Counted from the stretch's first letter, positions 11,713-23,421 are shown. The stretch is DNA of 63,587 bases from Acidobacteriota bacterium (GCA_026707325.1 JAPOXA010000146.1:1-63587), one strand, 5' to 3'. The notes: generated by a model from the sequence alone, not told the origin. Made by a program: numbers and translations.

Positions 11713-11785
11713 ACCGGAGCCGGGAAGGCGCGGGCATCCTGCCCGTATCCGGCCCCCAGGGCCGCTTCGAATGGAGGTAACCACC

Positions 11786-13033
11786 GTGGACTTCGAGATC
11801 CCCCAGGACATCCGCGACAAGCTGGCCGAGCTCGACGACTTCATCGAGCGTGAGATCAGGCCGCTGGAGCGGCAGGACGACAACGTTCGCTTCTTCGACC
11901 AGCGCCGGGAGTGGGCGCGGACGGACTTCGACAACGACGGCAAGCCGCGCTCCGAGTGGGAGGCGCTGCTGCGAGAGATGAAACGACGCGCCGACGCGGC
12001 CGGCCACCTCCGGTTCGGCCTGCCGAAGGAACTCGGCGGCCAGAACGGCTCGAACCTCGCGATGGCCGTGATTCGGGAGCACCTGGCGGCCAAGGGTCTG
12101 GGCCTGCACAACGATCTGCAGAACGAGTCCTCGATCGTCGGCAATTTCCCGACCGTGATCATGATGCACCGCTTCGGAACGCCGGAGCAGAAGGAGCGGT
12201 TCATGGAGGGGATGATGACCGGCGCGGTGCGGATGGGCTTCGGCCTGACCGAGCCGGACCACGGCTCGGACGCCACCTGGCTCGAGACCTCCGGGGTCCG
12301 CGACGGCGACGACTGGGTGATCAACGGCGCCAAGCGGTTCAACTCGGGCCTGCACGCGGCCACCCACGACCTGATCTTCGCGCGGACTTCGGGCGATCAG
12401 GGGAAGGCGGACGGCGTCACCTGCTTCATCGTGCCTACGGACTCGCCCGGCTTCGAGGTCCCCTTCATGTGGTGGACCTTCAACATGCCGACCGACCACG
12501 CCGAGGTGTCGCTGACCGACGTGCGCGTGCCGAACGATGCGATCCTGGGCGAGGAGGGCCGGGGCCTCGCCCTGGCCCAGACCTTCGTCCACGAGAACCG
12601 CATCCGCCAGGCGGCGTCAGGCGTCGGCGCGGCCCAGTTCTGCATCAACGAGAGCGTGAAGTACGCCCGCGACCGCGTCGTCTTCGGCAAGCCGCTGTGG
12701 CTCAACCAGGCGATCCAGTTCCCGCTCGCCGAACTCCAGACGGAGTGCGAGATGGTCCGCAACCTCGTCTACAAGACCGCCTGGGAACTCGACCAGCAGC
12801 ACCACATGGAGGTCACGGACAAGGTCTCCATGTGCAACTACCGGGCGAACCGCCTCGTCTGCAACTCCGCCGACCGGGCCATCCAGACCCACGGCGGCAT
12901 CGGCTACACCCGTCACATGCCGTTCGAGCACATCTACCGCCACCACCGGCGGTACCGGATCACCGAAGGCTCGGAGGAGATCCAGATCCGCCGCGTCGCG
13001 GGGATCATGTTCGGCAAGCGCGCGAAGCGCTGA
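11786..13033 (+). CDS. Acyl-CoA dehydrogenase (ACAD10/11-like)
   Basis: 415 residues from GTG 11786. GGAGGT at 11773-11778 sits 7 nt upstream and overlaps an in-frame ATG at 11771, so that ATG is probably part of the ribosome binding site rather than the start. FAD/acyl-CoA motifs: GFGLTEPDHGSDATWL, DWVINGAKRFNSG, AILGEEGRGLALAQ and IQTHGGIGYTRHMPFEHIYR. The closest types in memory are the ACAD10/ACAD11-like dehydrogenases. These are often encoded beside APH-type kinases like the one at 6792-8552, which may phosphorylate hydroxyacyl-CoA intermediates before dehydrogenation (established for mammalian ACAD10/11; inference here). Confidence 0.9.
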   Translation: MDFEIPQDIRDKLAELDDFIEREIRPLERQDDNVRFFDQRREWARTDFDNDGKPRSEWEALLREMKRRADAAGHLRFGLPKELGGQNGSNLAMAVIREHLAAKGLGLHNDLQNESSIVGNFPTVIMMHRFGTPEQKERFMEGMMTGAVRMGFGLTEPDHGSDATWLETSGVRDGDDWVINGAKRFNSGLHAATHDLIFARTSGDQGKADGVTCFIVPTDSPGFEVPFMWWTFNMPTDHAEVSLTDVRVPNDAILGEEGRGLALAQTFVHENRIRQAASGVGAAQFCINESVKYARDRVVFGKPLWLNQAIQFPLAELQTECEMVRNLVYKTAWELDQQHHMEVTDKVSMCNYRANRLVCNSADRAIQTHGGIGYTRHMPFEHIYRHHRRYRITEGSEEIQIRRVAGIMFGKRAKR

Positions 13034-13042
13034 GGACCCGCG

Positions 13043-14359
13043 CTACGACGCCGGCTCCAGAATCGCCTGGTAGGTGAGGCGCCGGCTCAGCGAGCGGACG
13101 TCCGGCCGCCGCGGTCCGAAGTGCTGGATCATGCCGACGAAGACGAGGTCTTCCTTGGGATCGATCCAGAACCAGGTGCCGGCGGCGCCGCCCCAGTAGT
13201 ACTCGCCCTTCGAGATGCCGTCTGCGGCGACCGGGTCGAGAACGACGGCGAAGTCGAGGCCGAAACCGGTGCCCGGCGACATCTCCTTCAGCTCGCGGGG
13301 CAGGTGGTTCAGGTGCATCAGCTTGACGGTCGAGGGCGCGAGAATCCGCACGCCGTCCAGCTCGCCGCCGTTGAGCAGCATCTGGCTGAAGCGCATGTAG
13401 TCCATCGTGGTCGACACCAGGCCGCCGCCGCCGGAGAGGAAGTTCGGCGGCTCGAGGTAGTTCCGGCGTCCGCCGAAGCCCTCCTGGGCGGCGAGGTTGC
13501 CGTCCTCGTCGTGGGTGTAGACCTGGGCGAAGCGGTCCGCCTTGTCCGCGGCCACGTGGAAGGCGGTGTCGTTCATGCCCAGGGGGCCGAAGAGGCGCTC
13601 GTTCAGGAACTCGTCGAAGCGCTGTCCCGAGAGCACCTCGACCAGGTAGCCCTGGACGTCGACCGCGACGCTGTAGTGCCACATCGATCCGGGCTGCTGG
13701 CGGAGCGGGATCTTCGACAGCTTGTCGATCATGTCCTTGAGTGTCGAGTCGTTGTCGAGGACGTTCGCCTCGTTGTACAGCGTGTCGACCTGGGACTGCG
13801 AGAAGATGCCGTAGGAGAGACCCGCGGTGTGCGCCATCAGCTCGCGGATCGTCATCGGGTGGTCGGCCGGCTCGGTGATCGGCTGGCCATTCGGTCCATC
13901 CTCCTTGGCGACGACGAGGCCCTCGAACTCGGGGATGTAGCGGTGCACCGGGTCGGACAGGCGGAACTTGCCCTCCTCGTAGAGGATCATCAACGCGACG
14001 CCGGTGATCGGCTTGGTCATCGAGTAGATGCGGAAGATCGTGTCCTCGCCCATCTCCACGCCGCCCTCGATGTTCTGGTGCCCGAAGGTGCCGAAGTGGG
14101 CGATCTTGCCGTGGCGGGAGATCATCGTCGTGATGCCGGAGAGCAGACTCTCGTCGACCAGGCCCTGCATTGCGTCGTCGAGCCGTGCGAGGCGGTCGCT
14201 CGACATGCCGACTTCTTCGGGCGCCACCCTGGCCAGGTCGCGGGGGCCCTGCATCGGAACGTCGGCGCGCGACTGGTCGCAGGCGACCAGACCGAGGCTC
14301 AGGAGGGCGACGGCGAAGAGCGCGGCCACCAGGCGGAACATCTGGGTGGAACGAGTCAT
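13043..14359 (-). CDS. Serine hydrolase lipoprotein, beta-lactamase class C / esterase family
   Basis: 438 residues from ATG 14359, chosen because it opens a lipoprotein signal (hydrophobic run then lipobox S-L-G-L-V-A-C, Cys about 27) and has GGGAGAG upstream. Catalytic motifs are Ser-x-x-Lys in YSMTKP, Tyr in WHYSVAVDVQGYLVE, and WGGAAGTWFWIDP in place of KTG. These are typical of the class C-like esterase/peptidase group rather than true beta-lactamases. It should be anchored in a cell-envelope membrane. It converges on the acyl-CoA dehydrogenase with only 9 nt between them. Confidence 0.88.
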   Translation of the reverse strand: MTRSTQMFRLVAALFAVALLSLGLVACDQSRADVPMQGPRDLARVAPEEVGMSSDRLARLDDAMQGLVDESLLSGITTMISRHGKIAHFGTFGHQNIEGGVEMGEDTIFRIYSMTKPITGVALMILYEEGKFRLSDPVHRYIPEFEGLVVAKEDGPNGQPITEPADHPMTIRELMAHTAGLSYGIFSQSQVDTLYNEANVLDNDSTLKDMIDKLSKIPLRQQPGSMWHYSVAVDVQGYLVEVLSGQRFDEFLNERLFGPLGMNDTAFHVAADKADRFAQVYTHDEDGNLAAQEGFGGRRNYLEPPNFLSGGGGLVSTTMDYMRFSQMLLNGGELDGVRILAPSTVKLMHLNHLPRELKEMSPGTGFGLDFAVVLDPVAADGISKGEYYWGGAAGTWFWIDPKEDLVFVGMIQHFGPRRPDVRSLSRRLTYQAILEPAS

Positions 14360-14501
14360 GGAACTCTCCCTTGACGGACGGTGAAACGGGACTTGGAGAA
14401 GCGGCGAGAATAGCAGTCCCGAAGGGCGCTGGAAGCTCTGCCCCGGCGTGCCGGGGGGCGCGCGTGAAGGGGTCGTCGCTGTTACGATCGGTGAATTCCC
14501 G

Positions 14502-15506
14502 ATGGAGAAGACGATCGACAGGCCGAAGCTCGCCCGGGACATCATGGTGACCAGGCTGGTCACGGTGCATCCGCGCACCCATGTGTTCGACGGCATCGCG
14601 GCGCTGCTGCGGCACCGGATCACCGGCGCGCCGGTGATCGGCGAACGCCACCGCTATCTCGGCATGCTGTCGGAGAAGAGTTGCCTGACCGTCCTCACCG
14701 TGACGGCGCGCGCGGCGGACGAGCGCGGGCTGGCGGCGAGCCGACGTTCGCAGTCTCAGGACTTCATGGCGAAACGCCTGGTCACGCTCCGGGCCGGCAT
14801 GCCGGCGCTCGATGCGATCGCTCTCCTGCTGAAGAACCGGATTTCGGGCGCGCCGGTGGTGGATCGGGCCGGTCGCTTCCTGGGCGTGTTCTCCGAGAAG
14901 TTCTCGATGGACGTGCTGCTCGGCCTGGCCTACGACCAGTTGCCGGCGGCGCCCGTGGATGCATTCATGAACACGGATTTCGGACGGGTGATCGAGGGCT
15001 CCGAACCGTTGCTCGAGATCGCGCAGCGTTTTCTCGACACGCCGTACCGCCGTCTCCCGGTGGTTCGGGACGGGGCGTTGTTGGGCCAGGTCAGCCGCCG
15101 GGACGTGCTTGCGGCGGAGCACCATCTGACCTCGGCGCTCGACGGCCGGCGGTCCATCCTGCGGGAGCGCAGCAGCGAGCTGGGTCTGGAGGATCTGGCC
15201 GCGCCGGATGAAGAAGGCGATCCGGCCGACTTCGAGCTCGACTCCACGGATGCTTCGGCCTTCATGGACCGCAAGGCGCGGACGATCTCCGAGGACACCG
15301 ACCTCCTGACCATCGCGCGCATCTTCAAGAGCACGCCGTACCGGCGGCTGCCCGTGCTGCGTGGCCGCAGACTGGTGGGGCAGATCAGTCGCCGTGACGT
15401 GCTTGCCGCCACGCACGGCCTGCTGGTGCGCGCGCCGCAGCCCGGCCAGGCGCTCCTCTACCTGAGCGCCGTCGTCGACTCCGGGGAGCGGCCGTCCCTG
15501 TCCTGA
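14502..15506 (+). CDS. Protein with four CBS domains
   Basis: 334 residues from ATG 14502 (no strong ribosome binding site). Four CBS motifs in two Bateman pairs: about residues 12-65 (ARDIMVTRLVTVHP, GAPVIGERHRYLGMLSEK), 86-140 (ISGAPVVDRAGRFLGVFSEK), 150-208 (TPYRRLPVVRDGALLGQVSR) and 248-308 (TPYRRLPVLRGRRLVGQISR). The last two are near duplicates. No catalytic or channel domain is attached. CBS pairs bind adenosine ligands (AMP, ATP, SAM), so this is probably an energy-sensing regulator of an unidentified partner. Confidence 0.85.
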   Translation: MEKTIDRPKLARDIMVTRLVTVHPRTHVFDGIAALLRHRITGAPVIGERHRYLGMLSEKSCLTVLTVTARAADERGLAASRRSQSQDFMAKRLVTLRAGMPALDAIALLLKNRISGAPVVDRAGRFLGVFSEKFSMDVLLGLAYDQLPAAPVDAFMNTDFGRVIEGSEPLLEIAQRFLDTPYRRLPVVRDGALLGQVSRRDVLAAEHHLTSALDGRRSILRERSSELGLEDLAAPDEEGDPADFELDSTDASAFMDRKARTISEDTDLLTIARIFKSTPYRRLPVLRGRRLVGQISRRDVLAATHGLLVRAPQPGQALLYLSAVVDSGERPSLS

Positions 15507-15561
15507 GCGCTGCCCGTTCGTGACCAGAACCTGTCGTCGCGTCTTGCCTGAAGGAGGAGAC

Positions 15562-17241
15562 ATGCTGTTCCATTCGCCCACCGCCCCATCGAGACCGGCG
15601 GGCTGGCGTCTGTACGGACTGCTCGGCCTGGCGGTTGTCCTGCTGGCCGCGGCGTCGGCCTTGGCCGCGGACGACGAGGACGAGCCGACGCTGGTGGAGC
15701 CGGCGCCGGTGCGACCGGACGGGGAAGGCGAAGGACCGTTTGACCGCCTGATCCTGCGCGGCGTGATGGTGGTCGACGGCACCGGCGCGCCGCCGATGGG
15801 CCCGGTCGACATCGTCATCGAGGGCAACCGGATCGAGGAGATCCGGAGTCTCGGCATGGCCAACACGGAGATCGACGAGAGCAGGCGCCCGAAGGATGCC
15901 GACTACGAACTCGATCTCTCCGGTTCCTGGGTGCTGCCGGGACTGGTCGACCTTCACGTCCACACCGGCGGGGTGCCGAAGGCGCCGCGTGCCGAGTACA
16001 TCTACAAGCTGTGGATGGCGCACGGCATCACGACGGCGCGCGGCGTACCCAGCGGGCCACTGGAGTGGGACCTGAGCGAAAAGGAGCGCAGCCGCAGGAA
16101 CGAGATCACCGCGCCGCGTTTCGTCTCCTATCAGCGTCCGGGCAGCGGCAAGGAGTGGAGAGACCGGGACATTCGCACCCCCGCCGACGCCCGCGAGTGG
16201 GTGCGGTACGCCCACGAGAAGGGCGTGGACGGCCTGAAGCTCGGAGCACTTCCGCCGAAGATCATGGCGGCTCTACTCGACGAGGCCGGCAGCCTGGGCA
16301 TGGGGTCCACCGCTCATCTCGACCAGATGGGGGTCGGCAACATGAACGCGATCGACTCCGCACGGCTGGGGCTGGTCGGGATGACCCACTTCTACGGACT
16401 CTTCGAGTCCATGTACGAAGGTCACGACGTACAGCCCTGGCCGGCCGAGATGAACTACATGGACGAGCAGTTCCGCTTCGGGCAGGTGGCGCGGCAGTGG
16501 CGGCTGGTCGAGCCCGGCGGCGAGCGCTGGAACGCCCTGCTGGAGGAGTTCCTGGAGCTCGACTTCTTCATCAACCCGACGATGACGATCTACTCGGCCA
16601 GCCGCGACGTGATGCGGGCACGCAACGCCGACTGGCACGCGGCCTACACGCTGCCCAGCCTGGCCGAGTTCTACGCCCCCAGCCGCCTGGACCATGGTTC
16701 TTACTGGTTCTACTGGACGACCTCGGACGAGGTGGCCTGGAAGAACTTCTACCGCGTCTGGATGCGGTTTCTGAACGAGTACAAGAACCGCGGCGGCCGG
16801 GTCACCGTCGGTTCGGATTCGGGGTTCATCTACCAGACCTACGGGTTCGGCACGATCCTCGAACTCGAGATGCTCCAGGAGGCGGGCTTCCATCCGCTCG
16901 AGGTGGTCCGTTCGGCGACGATGCACGGCGCGGAGGAACTGGTGAAAGCGAGCGGCGAGGACATCGAGTTCGGGATCGTGCGCGAGGGGATGCTCGCCGA
17001 CCTCCTCGTCGTCGACGAGAACCCGCTCGCCAACCTGAAGGTGCTCTACGGCACCGGCGCCGTCCGGCTGAACGACGACACCGGCCGTCCCGAACGGGTC
17101 GGCGGCGTGCGCTACACGATCAAGGACGGCATCGTCTTCGACGCGAAGCGGTTGCTCGCCGATGTTGCGGATATGGTTGCCGCCGAACGGAAGAAGCCCG
17201 GAGCCCGGCCGCAGGCGACGGCGGGAGGGGCGCTGCCCTAG
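15562..17241 (+). CDS. Secreted metal-dependent amidohydrolase
   Basis: 559 residues from ATG 15562, with a strong AAGGAGGA at 15551-15558. A signal peptide covers about residues 16-36. The amidohydrolase/imidazolonepropionase-like fold is marked by SWVLPGLVDLHVHTGG (His-x-His), later metal His in STAHLDQ and MTHFYG, VGSDSGF (Asp), and the C-terminal EFGIVREGMLADLLVVDENP that closes the composite domain. Probable periplasmic hydrolase of cyclic amides or peptides; the substrate is unknown. It is followed after 52 nt by a secreted esterase-like gene, likely the same transcript. Confidence 0.87.
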   Translation: MLFHSPTAPSRPAGWRLYGLLGLAVVLLAAASALAADDEDEPTLVEPAPVRPDGEGEGPFDRLILRGVMVVDGTGAPPMGPVDIVIEGNRIEEIRSLGMANTEIDESRRPKDADYELDLSGSWVLPGLVDLHVHTGGVPKAPRAEYIYKLWMAHGITTARGVPSGPLEWDLSEKERSRRNEITAPRFVSYQRPGSGKEWRDRDIRTPADAREWVRYAHEKGVDGLKLGALPPKIMAALLDEAGSLGMGSTAHLDQMGVGNMNAIDSARLGLVGMTHFYGLFESMYEGHDVQPWPAEMNYMDEQFRFGQVARQWRLVEPGGERWNALLEEFLELDFFINPTMTIYSASRDVMRARNADWHAAYTLPSLAEFYAPSRLDHGSYWFYWTTSDEVAWKNFYRVWMRFLNEYKNRGGRVTVGSDSGFIYQTYGFGTILELEMLQEAGFHPLEVVRSATMHGAEELVKASGEDIEFGIVREGMLADLLVVDENPLANLKVLYGTGAVRLNDDTGRPERVGGVRYTIKDGIVFDAKRLLADVADMVAAERKKPGARPQATAGGALP

Positions 17242-17293
17242 CAACCGAGCGCGGATACGGCCGCCCGAACACACCGAGAACAGGGAGACCCCA

Positions 17294-18172
17294 GTGAAAC
17301 AGACACTCGTGAAACAAGCAGTCGTCGTCCTGATCGCCGCCGCCCTTCTCGCCGCGCCGCTGTCGGCGGCCTCCGGGACCAAGGTCCACGCCGATGTCGT
17401 CTACGGCCACAAGATGGGCATGGCGCTCACCTTCGACGCGATCGTGCCGGCCGAGCAGAACGGCGCGGCCGTCCTGGTCATGGTCAGCGGCGGCTGGTTC
17501 TCGCGCTGGTCCGACCCCCACCGGGTTGCGTCCGGCGAGGGCCGCCAGTTCGGCGCGGTCGGCGATCTTCTGGACCGCGGCTACGCCGTGTTCATGGTGC
17601 GGCACGGCTCGGCCCCGCTGTTCAAGGTGCCCGAGGCGGTCGCGGACGTGCGCCGCGCCGTGCGCTACATCCGCTTGAACTCCAGCGACTTCGGCATCGA
17701 CGCGGACCGGATGGGCGTGTTCGGCGGCAGCGCCGGCGGTCACCTGTCGCTCATGCTCGGCAACGCCTCGGACGGAGGAAACCCCGAGAGCAACGACCCG
17801 ATCGAACAGACCGGCAACCGGGTGGCGGCCGTCGTCGCCTACTTCCCGCCGGTCGACCTGCAGGGGATCGCCGGGCCGAACGACCGTTTCCCGGCCCTCG
17901 ACTTCGATCCCGCCAAGGCCGCCGACATCTCACCCGTCCTGTTCGTCAGCGAGGACGATCCGCCGACTCTGCTGATCCACGGCGACCGGGACGAGCTCGT
18001 GCCGCTCTCCAACAGCGAACGGATCAAGGCCGCCTTCGACGAGGCGAAGGTGACCTCGAAGCTGATCGTGATCGAGGGCGCCGCCCACGGTTTCCGCGGC
18101 GAGGACGGCGAGCGCGCGTCGAGCGCTCTCGTCGCCTGGTTCAACGAGCACCTGGGAGTGTCGGCCGACTGA
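17294..18172 (+). CDS. Secreted alpha/beta hydrolase (BD-FAE/acetyl-esterase-like)
   Basis: 292 residues from GTG 17294, preceded by AGGGAGA. The signal peptide is MKQTLVKQAVVVLIAAALLA followed by APLSAASG. Features: VSGGWFSRW in place of the usual HGG oxyanion motif, nucleophile elbow G-G-S-A-G-G-H, DDPPTLLIHGDRDELVP with Asp, and GAAHGFRG with the catalytic His. Related to feruloyl-esterase-like and Est families of carboxylesterases. It probably acts in the periplasm together with the upstream amidohydrolase. The 3' end lies 1 nt from the convergent acyl-CoA ligase. Confidence 0.85.
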   Translation: MKQTLVKQAVVVLIAAALLAAPLSAASGTKVHADVVYGHKMGMALTFDAIVPAEQNGAAVLVMVSGGWFSRWSDPHRVASGEGRQFGAVGDLLDRGYAVFMVRHGSAPLFKVPEAVADVRRAVRYIRLNSSDFGIDADRMGVFGGSAGGHLSLMLGNASDGGNPESNDPIEQTGNRVAAVVAYFPPVDLQGIAGPNDRFPALDFDPAKAADISPVLFVSEDDPPTLLIHGDRDELVPLSNSERIKAAFDEAKVTSKLIVIEGAAHGFRGEDGERASSALVAWFNEHLGVSAD

Positions 18173-18173
18173 G

Positions 18174-19796
<1,623 letters not shown>

Positions 19797-19894
19797 CGCG
19801 GCGCTCCAGGGTCCGGGGAAGAGTGCGGTCTCGACGGAGCGGTACCTTAGCGAGTTTGACGGGCGCACCCGGTGTTGCCGCGTAGACTGCGCCG

Positions 19895-21445
19895 GTGGAT
19901 CCCGTTCGGCTGGAACTGTTCTCGAATCGGTTCGCCGCCATCGCGTCCGAGATGGGCGTGATGCTCGAGCGGACGGCCATGTCGGTGAACGTCAAGGAGC
20001 GCCTCGACTTCTCTTGCGGGATGCTCGACGCGGAAGGCCGGCTGCTGGTCAATGCGCCGCACATTCCGGTTCACCTCGGCGCGCTCGGCGAATGCGTGCG
20101 AAGGGTCGCGGCGGAACTGGAGTTTGGCGCCGGCGACGTCGCGGTGACGAACCACCCGGGCTACGGTGGATCCCACCTGCCCGACATCACGGTCATCTCG
20201 CCGGTCTTCGTCGACGGCCGGCTGCTGGGTTACGTCGCCAACCGGGCCCACCACGCTGAACTGGGCGGCATCCGGCCGGGGTCGATGCCGCCCGAGGCCC
20301 GCAACCTGGCGGAAGAGGGCGTGGTCATCGCGCCTCAGTACCTGGTACGGGCGGGGGAGCCGCAGTGGGAGCGGATCGAGGCCCTGCTGGCCGGCGGCCC
20401 GGCCCCCTCCCGCTCGGTGGCGGAGAACCTGGCCGACCTGGGCGCGGCGGTGGCCGCCAACCGGCGCGGTGTGGCGGCCCTGCGCCAACTCGCAGCGGGC
20501 GTTGGCGAGGAGGAGGTGCGGCGTTACATGTCGGCGCTCTACTCGCGCGCCGCCGACCGCATGCGGTCGGCCCTGGAGGACCACTCGCGGAGCAGCGGCC
20601 GCCAGTCGTTCCACGCCCGCGAACGCCTGGACGACGGCTCGCCGATCGAGGTCGAGGTGACGGTGGACCGCGGTTCGGCGCGGATCGACTTCACGGGCAG
20701 TGCACCTGTCCACGCCGGCAACCTGAACGCGACGCCGGCGATCGTGCGGAGCGCCACGATCTACGTGCTGCGGTTGCTGATCGGTGTGCCCCTCCAGCTC
20801 AACGAGGGGCTGCTCGAACCGGTCGAGATCGAGATCCCGCGCGGCATGCTGAACCCGGAGTTTCCGGCCGATCCGGGGCGCTGCCCGGCGGTCGTCGGCG
20901 GCAACGTCGAGACGAGCCAGCGGGTCGTCGACACGCTGATCAAGGCGCTTGGACTCTGTGCCTGCGGGCAGGGCACGATGAACAACACCCTGTTCGGCGA
21001 CGACACCTTCGGCTACTACGAGACGGTCGGCGGCGGGGCCGGAGCGGGGCCGGGATTCCGGGGGGCGAGCGGAGTCCATACCCACATGACGAACACGCGG
21101 ATCACCGACCCCGAAGTGCTGGAGCACCGGTATCCCGTGCGTCTCGAGCGCTTCGCCCTGCGCCGCGGATCGGGCGGGCCGGGCCGCTATCCCGGCGGCG
21201 ACGGCCTGTGCCGGGAGCTGCGCTTCCTCACGTCGCAGCAGGTCTCGGTGCTCGGTCAGCACCGGGTGGAGCGTCCCTACGGCGGCGACGGCGGGGAGAG
21301 CGGCAGTACCGGCCGCGCCCGTATCCTGCGTACTGCCGGCGGCGTCCAGGAACTGGCCTCGGTCGACCAGGCCGACGTGATGCCCGGGGATCTCCTGGTG
21401 CTGGAGACTCCGGGCGGCGGAGGTTGGGGCGCCGGGCGCCCCTGA
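19895..21445 (+). CDS. Hydantoinase B / oxoprolinase family subunit
   Basis: 516 residues from GTG 19895. Signature stretches of the HyuB/oxoprolinase-beta family: [57 protein letters not shown], and [20 protein letters not shown]. This subunit normally works with an ATP-dependent HyuA partner to open 5-membered lactams (hydantoins, 5-oxoproline) or carboxylate ketones such as acetone. No HyuA is found within this window. The gene stands alone between the divergent acyl-CoA ligase and the downstream acyl-CoA dehydrogenase. Confidence 0.9.
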   Translation: MDPVRLELFSNRFAAIASEMGVMLERTAMSVNVKERLDFSCGMLDAEGRLLVNAPHIPVHLGALGECVRRVAAELEFGAGDVAVTNHPGYGGSHLPDITVISPVFVDGRLLGYVANRAHHAELGGIRPGSMPPEARNLAEEGVVIAPQYLVRAGEPQWERIEALLAGGPAPSRSVAENLADLGAAVAANRRGVAALRQLAAGVGEEEVRRYMSALYSRAADRMRSALEDHSRSSGRQSFHARERLDDGSPIEVEVTVDRGSARIDFTGSAPVHAGNLNATPAIVRSATIYVLRLLIGVPLQLNEGLLEPVEIEIPRGMLNPEFPADPGRCPAVVGGNVETSQRVVDTLIKALGLCACGQGTMNNTLFGDDTFGYYETVGGGAGAGPGFRGASGVHTHMTNTRITDPEVLEHRYPVRLERFALRRGSGGPGRYPGGDGLCRELRFLTSQQVSVLGQHRVERPYGGDGGESGSTGRARILRTAGGVQELASVDQADVMPGDLLVLETPGGGGWGAGRP

Positions 21446-21543
21446 TTCGACGTGGCCGGACGCGACGTGGACGGATAGAATGCGCGCTCGCCCGGGAAGT
21501 CGGGGCGAACCTTGCCAGCCAGCACCCAACAGGAGCCGAGTCG

Positions 21544-23415
21544 ATGAGCCAGCAAAAGGTTCAGGTCAGTGAAGAGAAGGCGCGCGCGGTCGCCGAGGAG
21601 TCCCGCCAGAAAGAGTGGAAGAACCCTTCCTTCATGAAGGAGCTCTTCCTGGGCAACTTCCGCTTCGACCTGATCAGCCCGTATCCCTCTCGCGACGAGT
21701 GGCGGCCGGAGTTCGAGTCGTTCTACTCGGTGCTCACGGACTTCCTGCGCGACGAGGTCGATCCGGTCGAGATCGACGTCTCGGAGGACTACCCCGACTA
21801 CGTGATCGACGGCCTCGCCCGGCTCGGCGCATTCGGCATGAAGATCCCGACGGAGTACGGCGGTCTCGGCTTCGACCAGGTCGAGTACGCCCAGGTGATG
21901 GAGATGATCGGCTCGTTCGACGGCAACCTGACCGCCCTGCTCTCGGCCCACCAGTCGATCGGCGTGCCGCAGCCGGTCAACCTGTTCGGCACCGAGGAGC
22001 TGAAACGGAAGTACCTGCCGCGTTGCGCCGCGGGCGAGATTTCCGCCTTCGCCCTGACCGAGCCGGAGGTCGGTTCCGATCCGGCCAGACTGTCGACATC
22101 GGCCGTCCTCGACGGCGATTTCTACGTGCTCAACGGCACGAAGCTCTGGTGCACGAACGGCACCAAGGCGAAGCTGCTGGTCGTCATGGCGATGGACCCG
22201 GTGACCGAGAAGATCAGTTCGTTCGTGGTGGAGACGGACTGGGAGGGTGTCGAGGTCGAGCGCCGCTGCCACTTCATGGGGCTCAACGCCCTGGCCAACG
22301 GCGTCATCACGTTCGACAACGTAAGGGTGCCGAAGGAGAACCTGATCGGCAAGGAGGGCCGAGGGCTCAAGATCGCTCTGACGACGCTCAACGACGGCCG
22401 GCTGTCGATTCCGAACAGCTCGGTCGGCGCCGCCAAGTACTGCCTCAAGGCGGTGCGCGAGTTCGGCAGCAGCCGGATCCAGTGGGGCGTGCCGATCGGG
22501 AAGCACGAGGCGATCGCGCAGAAGATCTCGGACATCGCGGCCTACGGTTTCGCCATGGAGGCGATCGTCAAGCTCGCCAGCCACATGTCGAACGACAAGC
22601 GGCTCGACCTGCGCCTCGAGAGTGCCGCCTGCAAGGAGTGGAACACCTGGCGCGGCTGGCAGATCATCGACGAGACGATGCAGGTGCGGGGCGGCCGCGG
22701 CTACGAGACGGAATCGTCCCTGCGGGATCGCGGCGAAGATCCGGTCGGGATCGAGCGGATGATGCGGGACTTCCGGATCAACCGAATCTTCGAGGGCTCC
22801 AGCGAGATCATGCACCTGATCATGGCCCGCGAAGCGGTGGACAAGCACCTGCAGGTGGCTGGCACGCTGATCGACCGGCGAGCCGGCACGGGCGCCAAGC
22901 TACTGGCCCTGCCGAAGATCGGCCTGTTCTATGCCTGGTGGTATCCGACCCGCTGGCTGGCCTGGAGCCGCTGGCCCCGCTACGCCGGCTACGGAAAGTA
23001 CGGAAAGCACCTCCGCTTCATCGATCGGGCGGCGCGCAAGCTGGCGCGCGAGAGCTTCCACGGGATGCTCGTCTACCGGGAGAAGATGGAGCGCCGGCAG
23101 ATGTTCCTGTTCCGGCTCGTCGACGTCGTCAACGAACTGTTCGCCATGGCCGCCTCGGTTTCCCGCGCCCACTCCGAGGAGCAGGCCGGCACGGCCGGCG
23201 CCGCCCACTCCGCGGCGCTCTGCGACCTCTTCTGCCGCATGTCGCGGCGGCGGGTGAAGCAGCTCTTCCGCGAGCTCTGGCACAACGAGGACGACCTGAA
23301 GTACCGCACCGCGCAGGACGTGATGGGAGGCCGGCACATCGGCCGCGAGAAGCTCCTGGACGACCTCGATCCTTCGGGCCGGGCTCCGCGCCGGGCGGCG
23401 GCTGCCGCTTCCTAG
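21544..23415 (+). CDS. Acyl-CoA dehydrogenase, long form with C-terminal extension (ACAD9/VLCAD-like)
   Basis: 623 residues from ATG 21544, with AGGAG about 10 nt upstream. The catalytic half (about 60-445) has FALTEPEVGSDPARL, FYVLNGTKLWCTNG, LIGKEGRGLKIALTTL and QVRGGRGYETESSL. A further 180 or so residues form a helical extension (VYREKMERRQMFLFRLVDVV), as in mitochondrial VLCAD and ACAD9 and in bacterial FadE-like proteins, where it promotes membrane association. Role: first step of long-chain beta-oxidation. A tract of Ala/Arg residues ends the protein. Confidence 0.92.
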   Translation: MSQQKVQVSEEKARAVAEESRQKEWKNPSFMKELFLGNFRFDLISPYPSRDEWRPEFESFYSVLTDFLRDEVDPVEIDVSEDYPDYVIDGLARLGAFGMKIPTEYGGLGFDQVEYAQVMEMIGSFDGNLTALLSAHQSIGVPQPVNLFGTEELKRKYLPRCAAGEISAFALTEPEVGSDPARLSTSAVLDGDFYVLNGTKLWCTNGTKAKLLVVMAMDPVTEKISSFVVETDWEGVEVERRCHFMGLNALANGVITFDNVRVPKENLIGKEGRGLKIALTTLNDGRLSIPNSSVGAAKYCLKAVREFGSSRIQWGVPIGKHEAIAQKISDIAAYGFAMEAIVKLASHMSNDKRLDLRLESAACKEWNTWRGWQIIDETMQVRGGRGYETESSLRDRGEDPVGIERMMRDFRINRIFEGSSEIMHLIMAREAVDKHLQVAGTLIDRRAGTGAKLLALPKIGLFYAWWYPTRWLAWSRWPRYAGYGKYGKHLRFIDRAARKLARESFHGMLVYREKMERRQMFLFRLVDVVNELFAMAASVSRAHSEEQAGTAGAAHSAALCDLFCRMSRRRVKQLFRELWHNEDDLKYRTAQDVMGGRHIGREKLLDDLDPSGRAPRRAAAAAS

Positions 23416-23421
23416 GGAATC

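Noticed and set aside
11731..11745. Short inverted repeat CGGGC-ATCCT-GCCCG before the acyl-CoA dehydrogenase
   Set aside because: Only a 5-bp stem; too short to separate from chance.
13005..15866. A 953-codon minus-strand frame
   Set aside because: Spans the lipoprotein and CBS genes in wrong frames; low-complexity translation with no domain.
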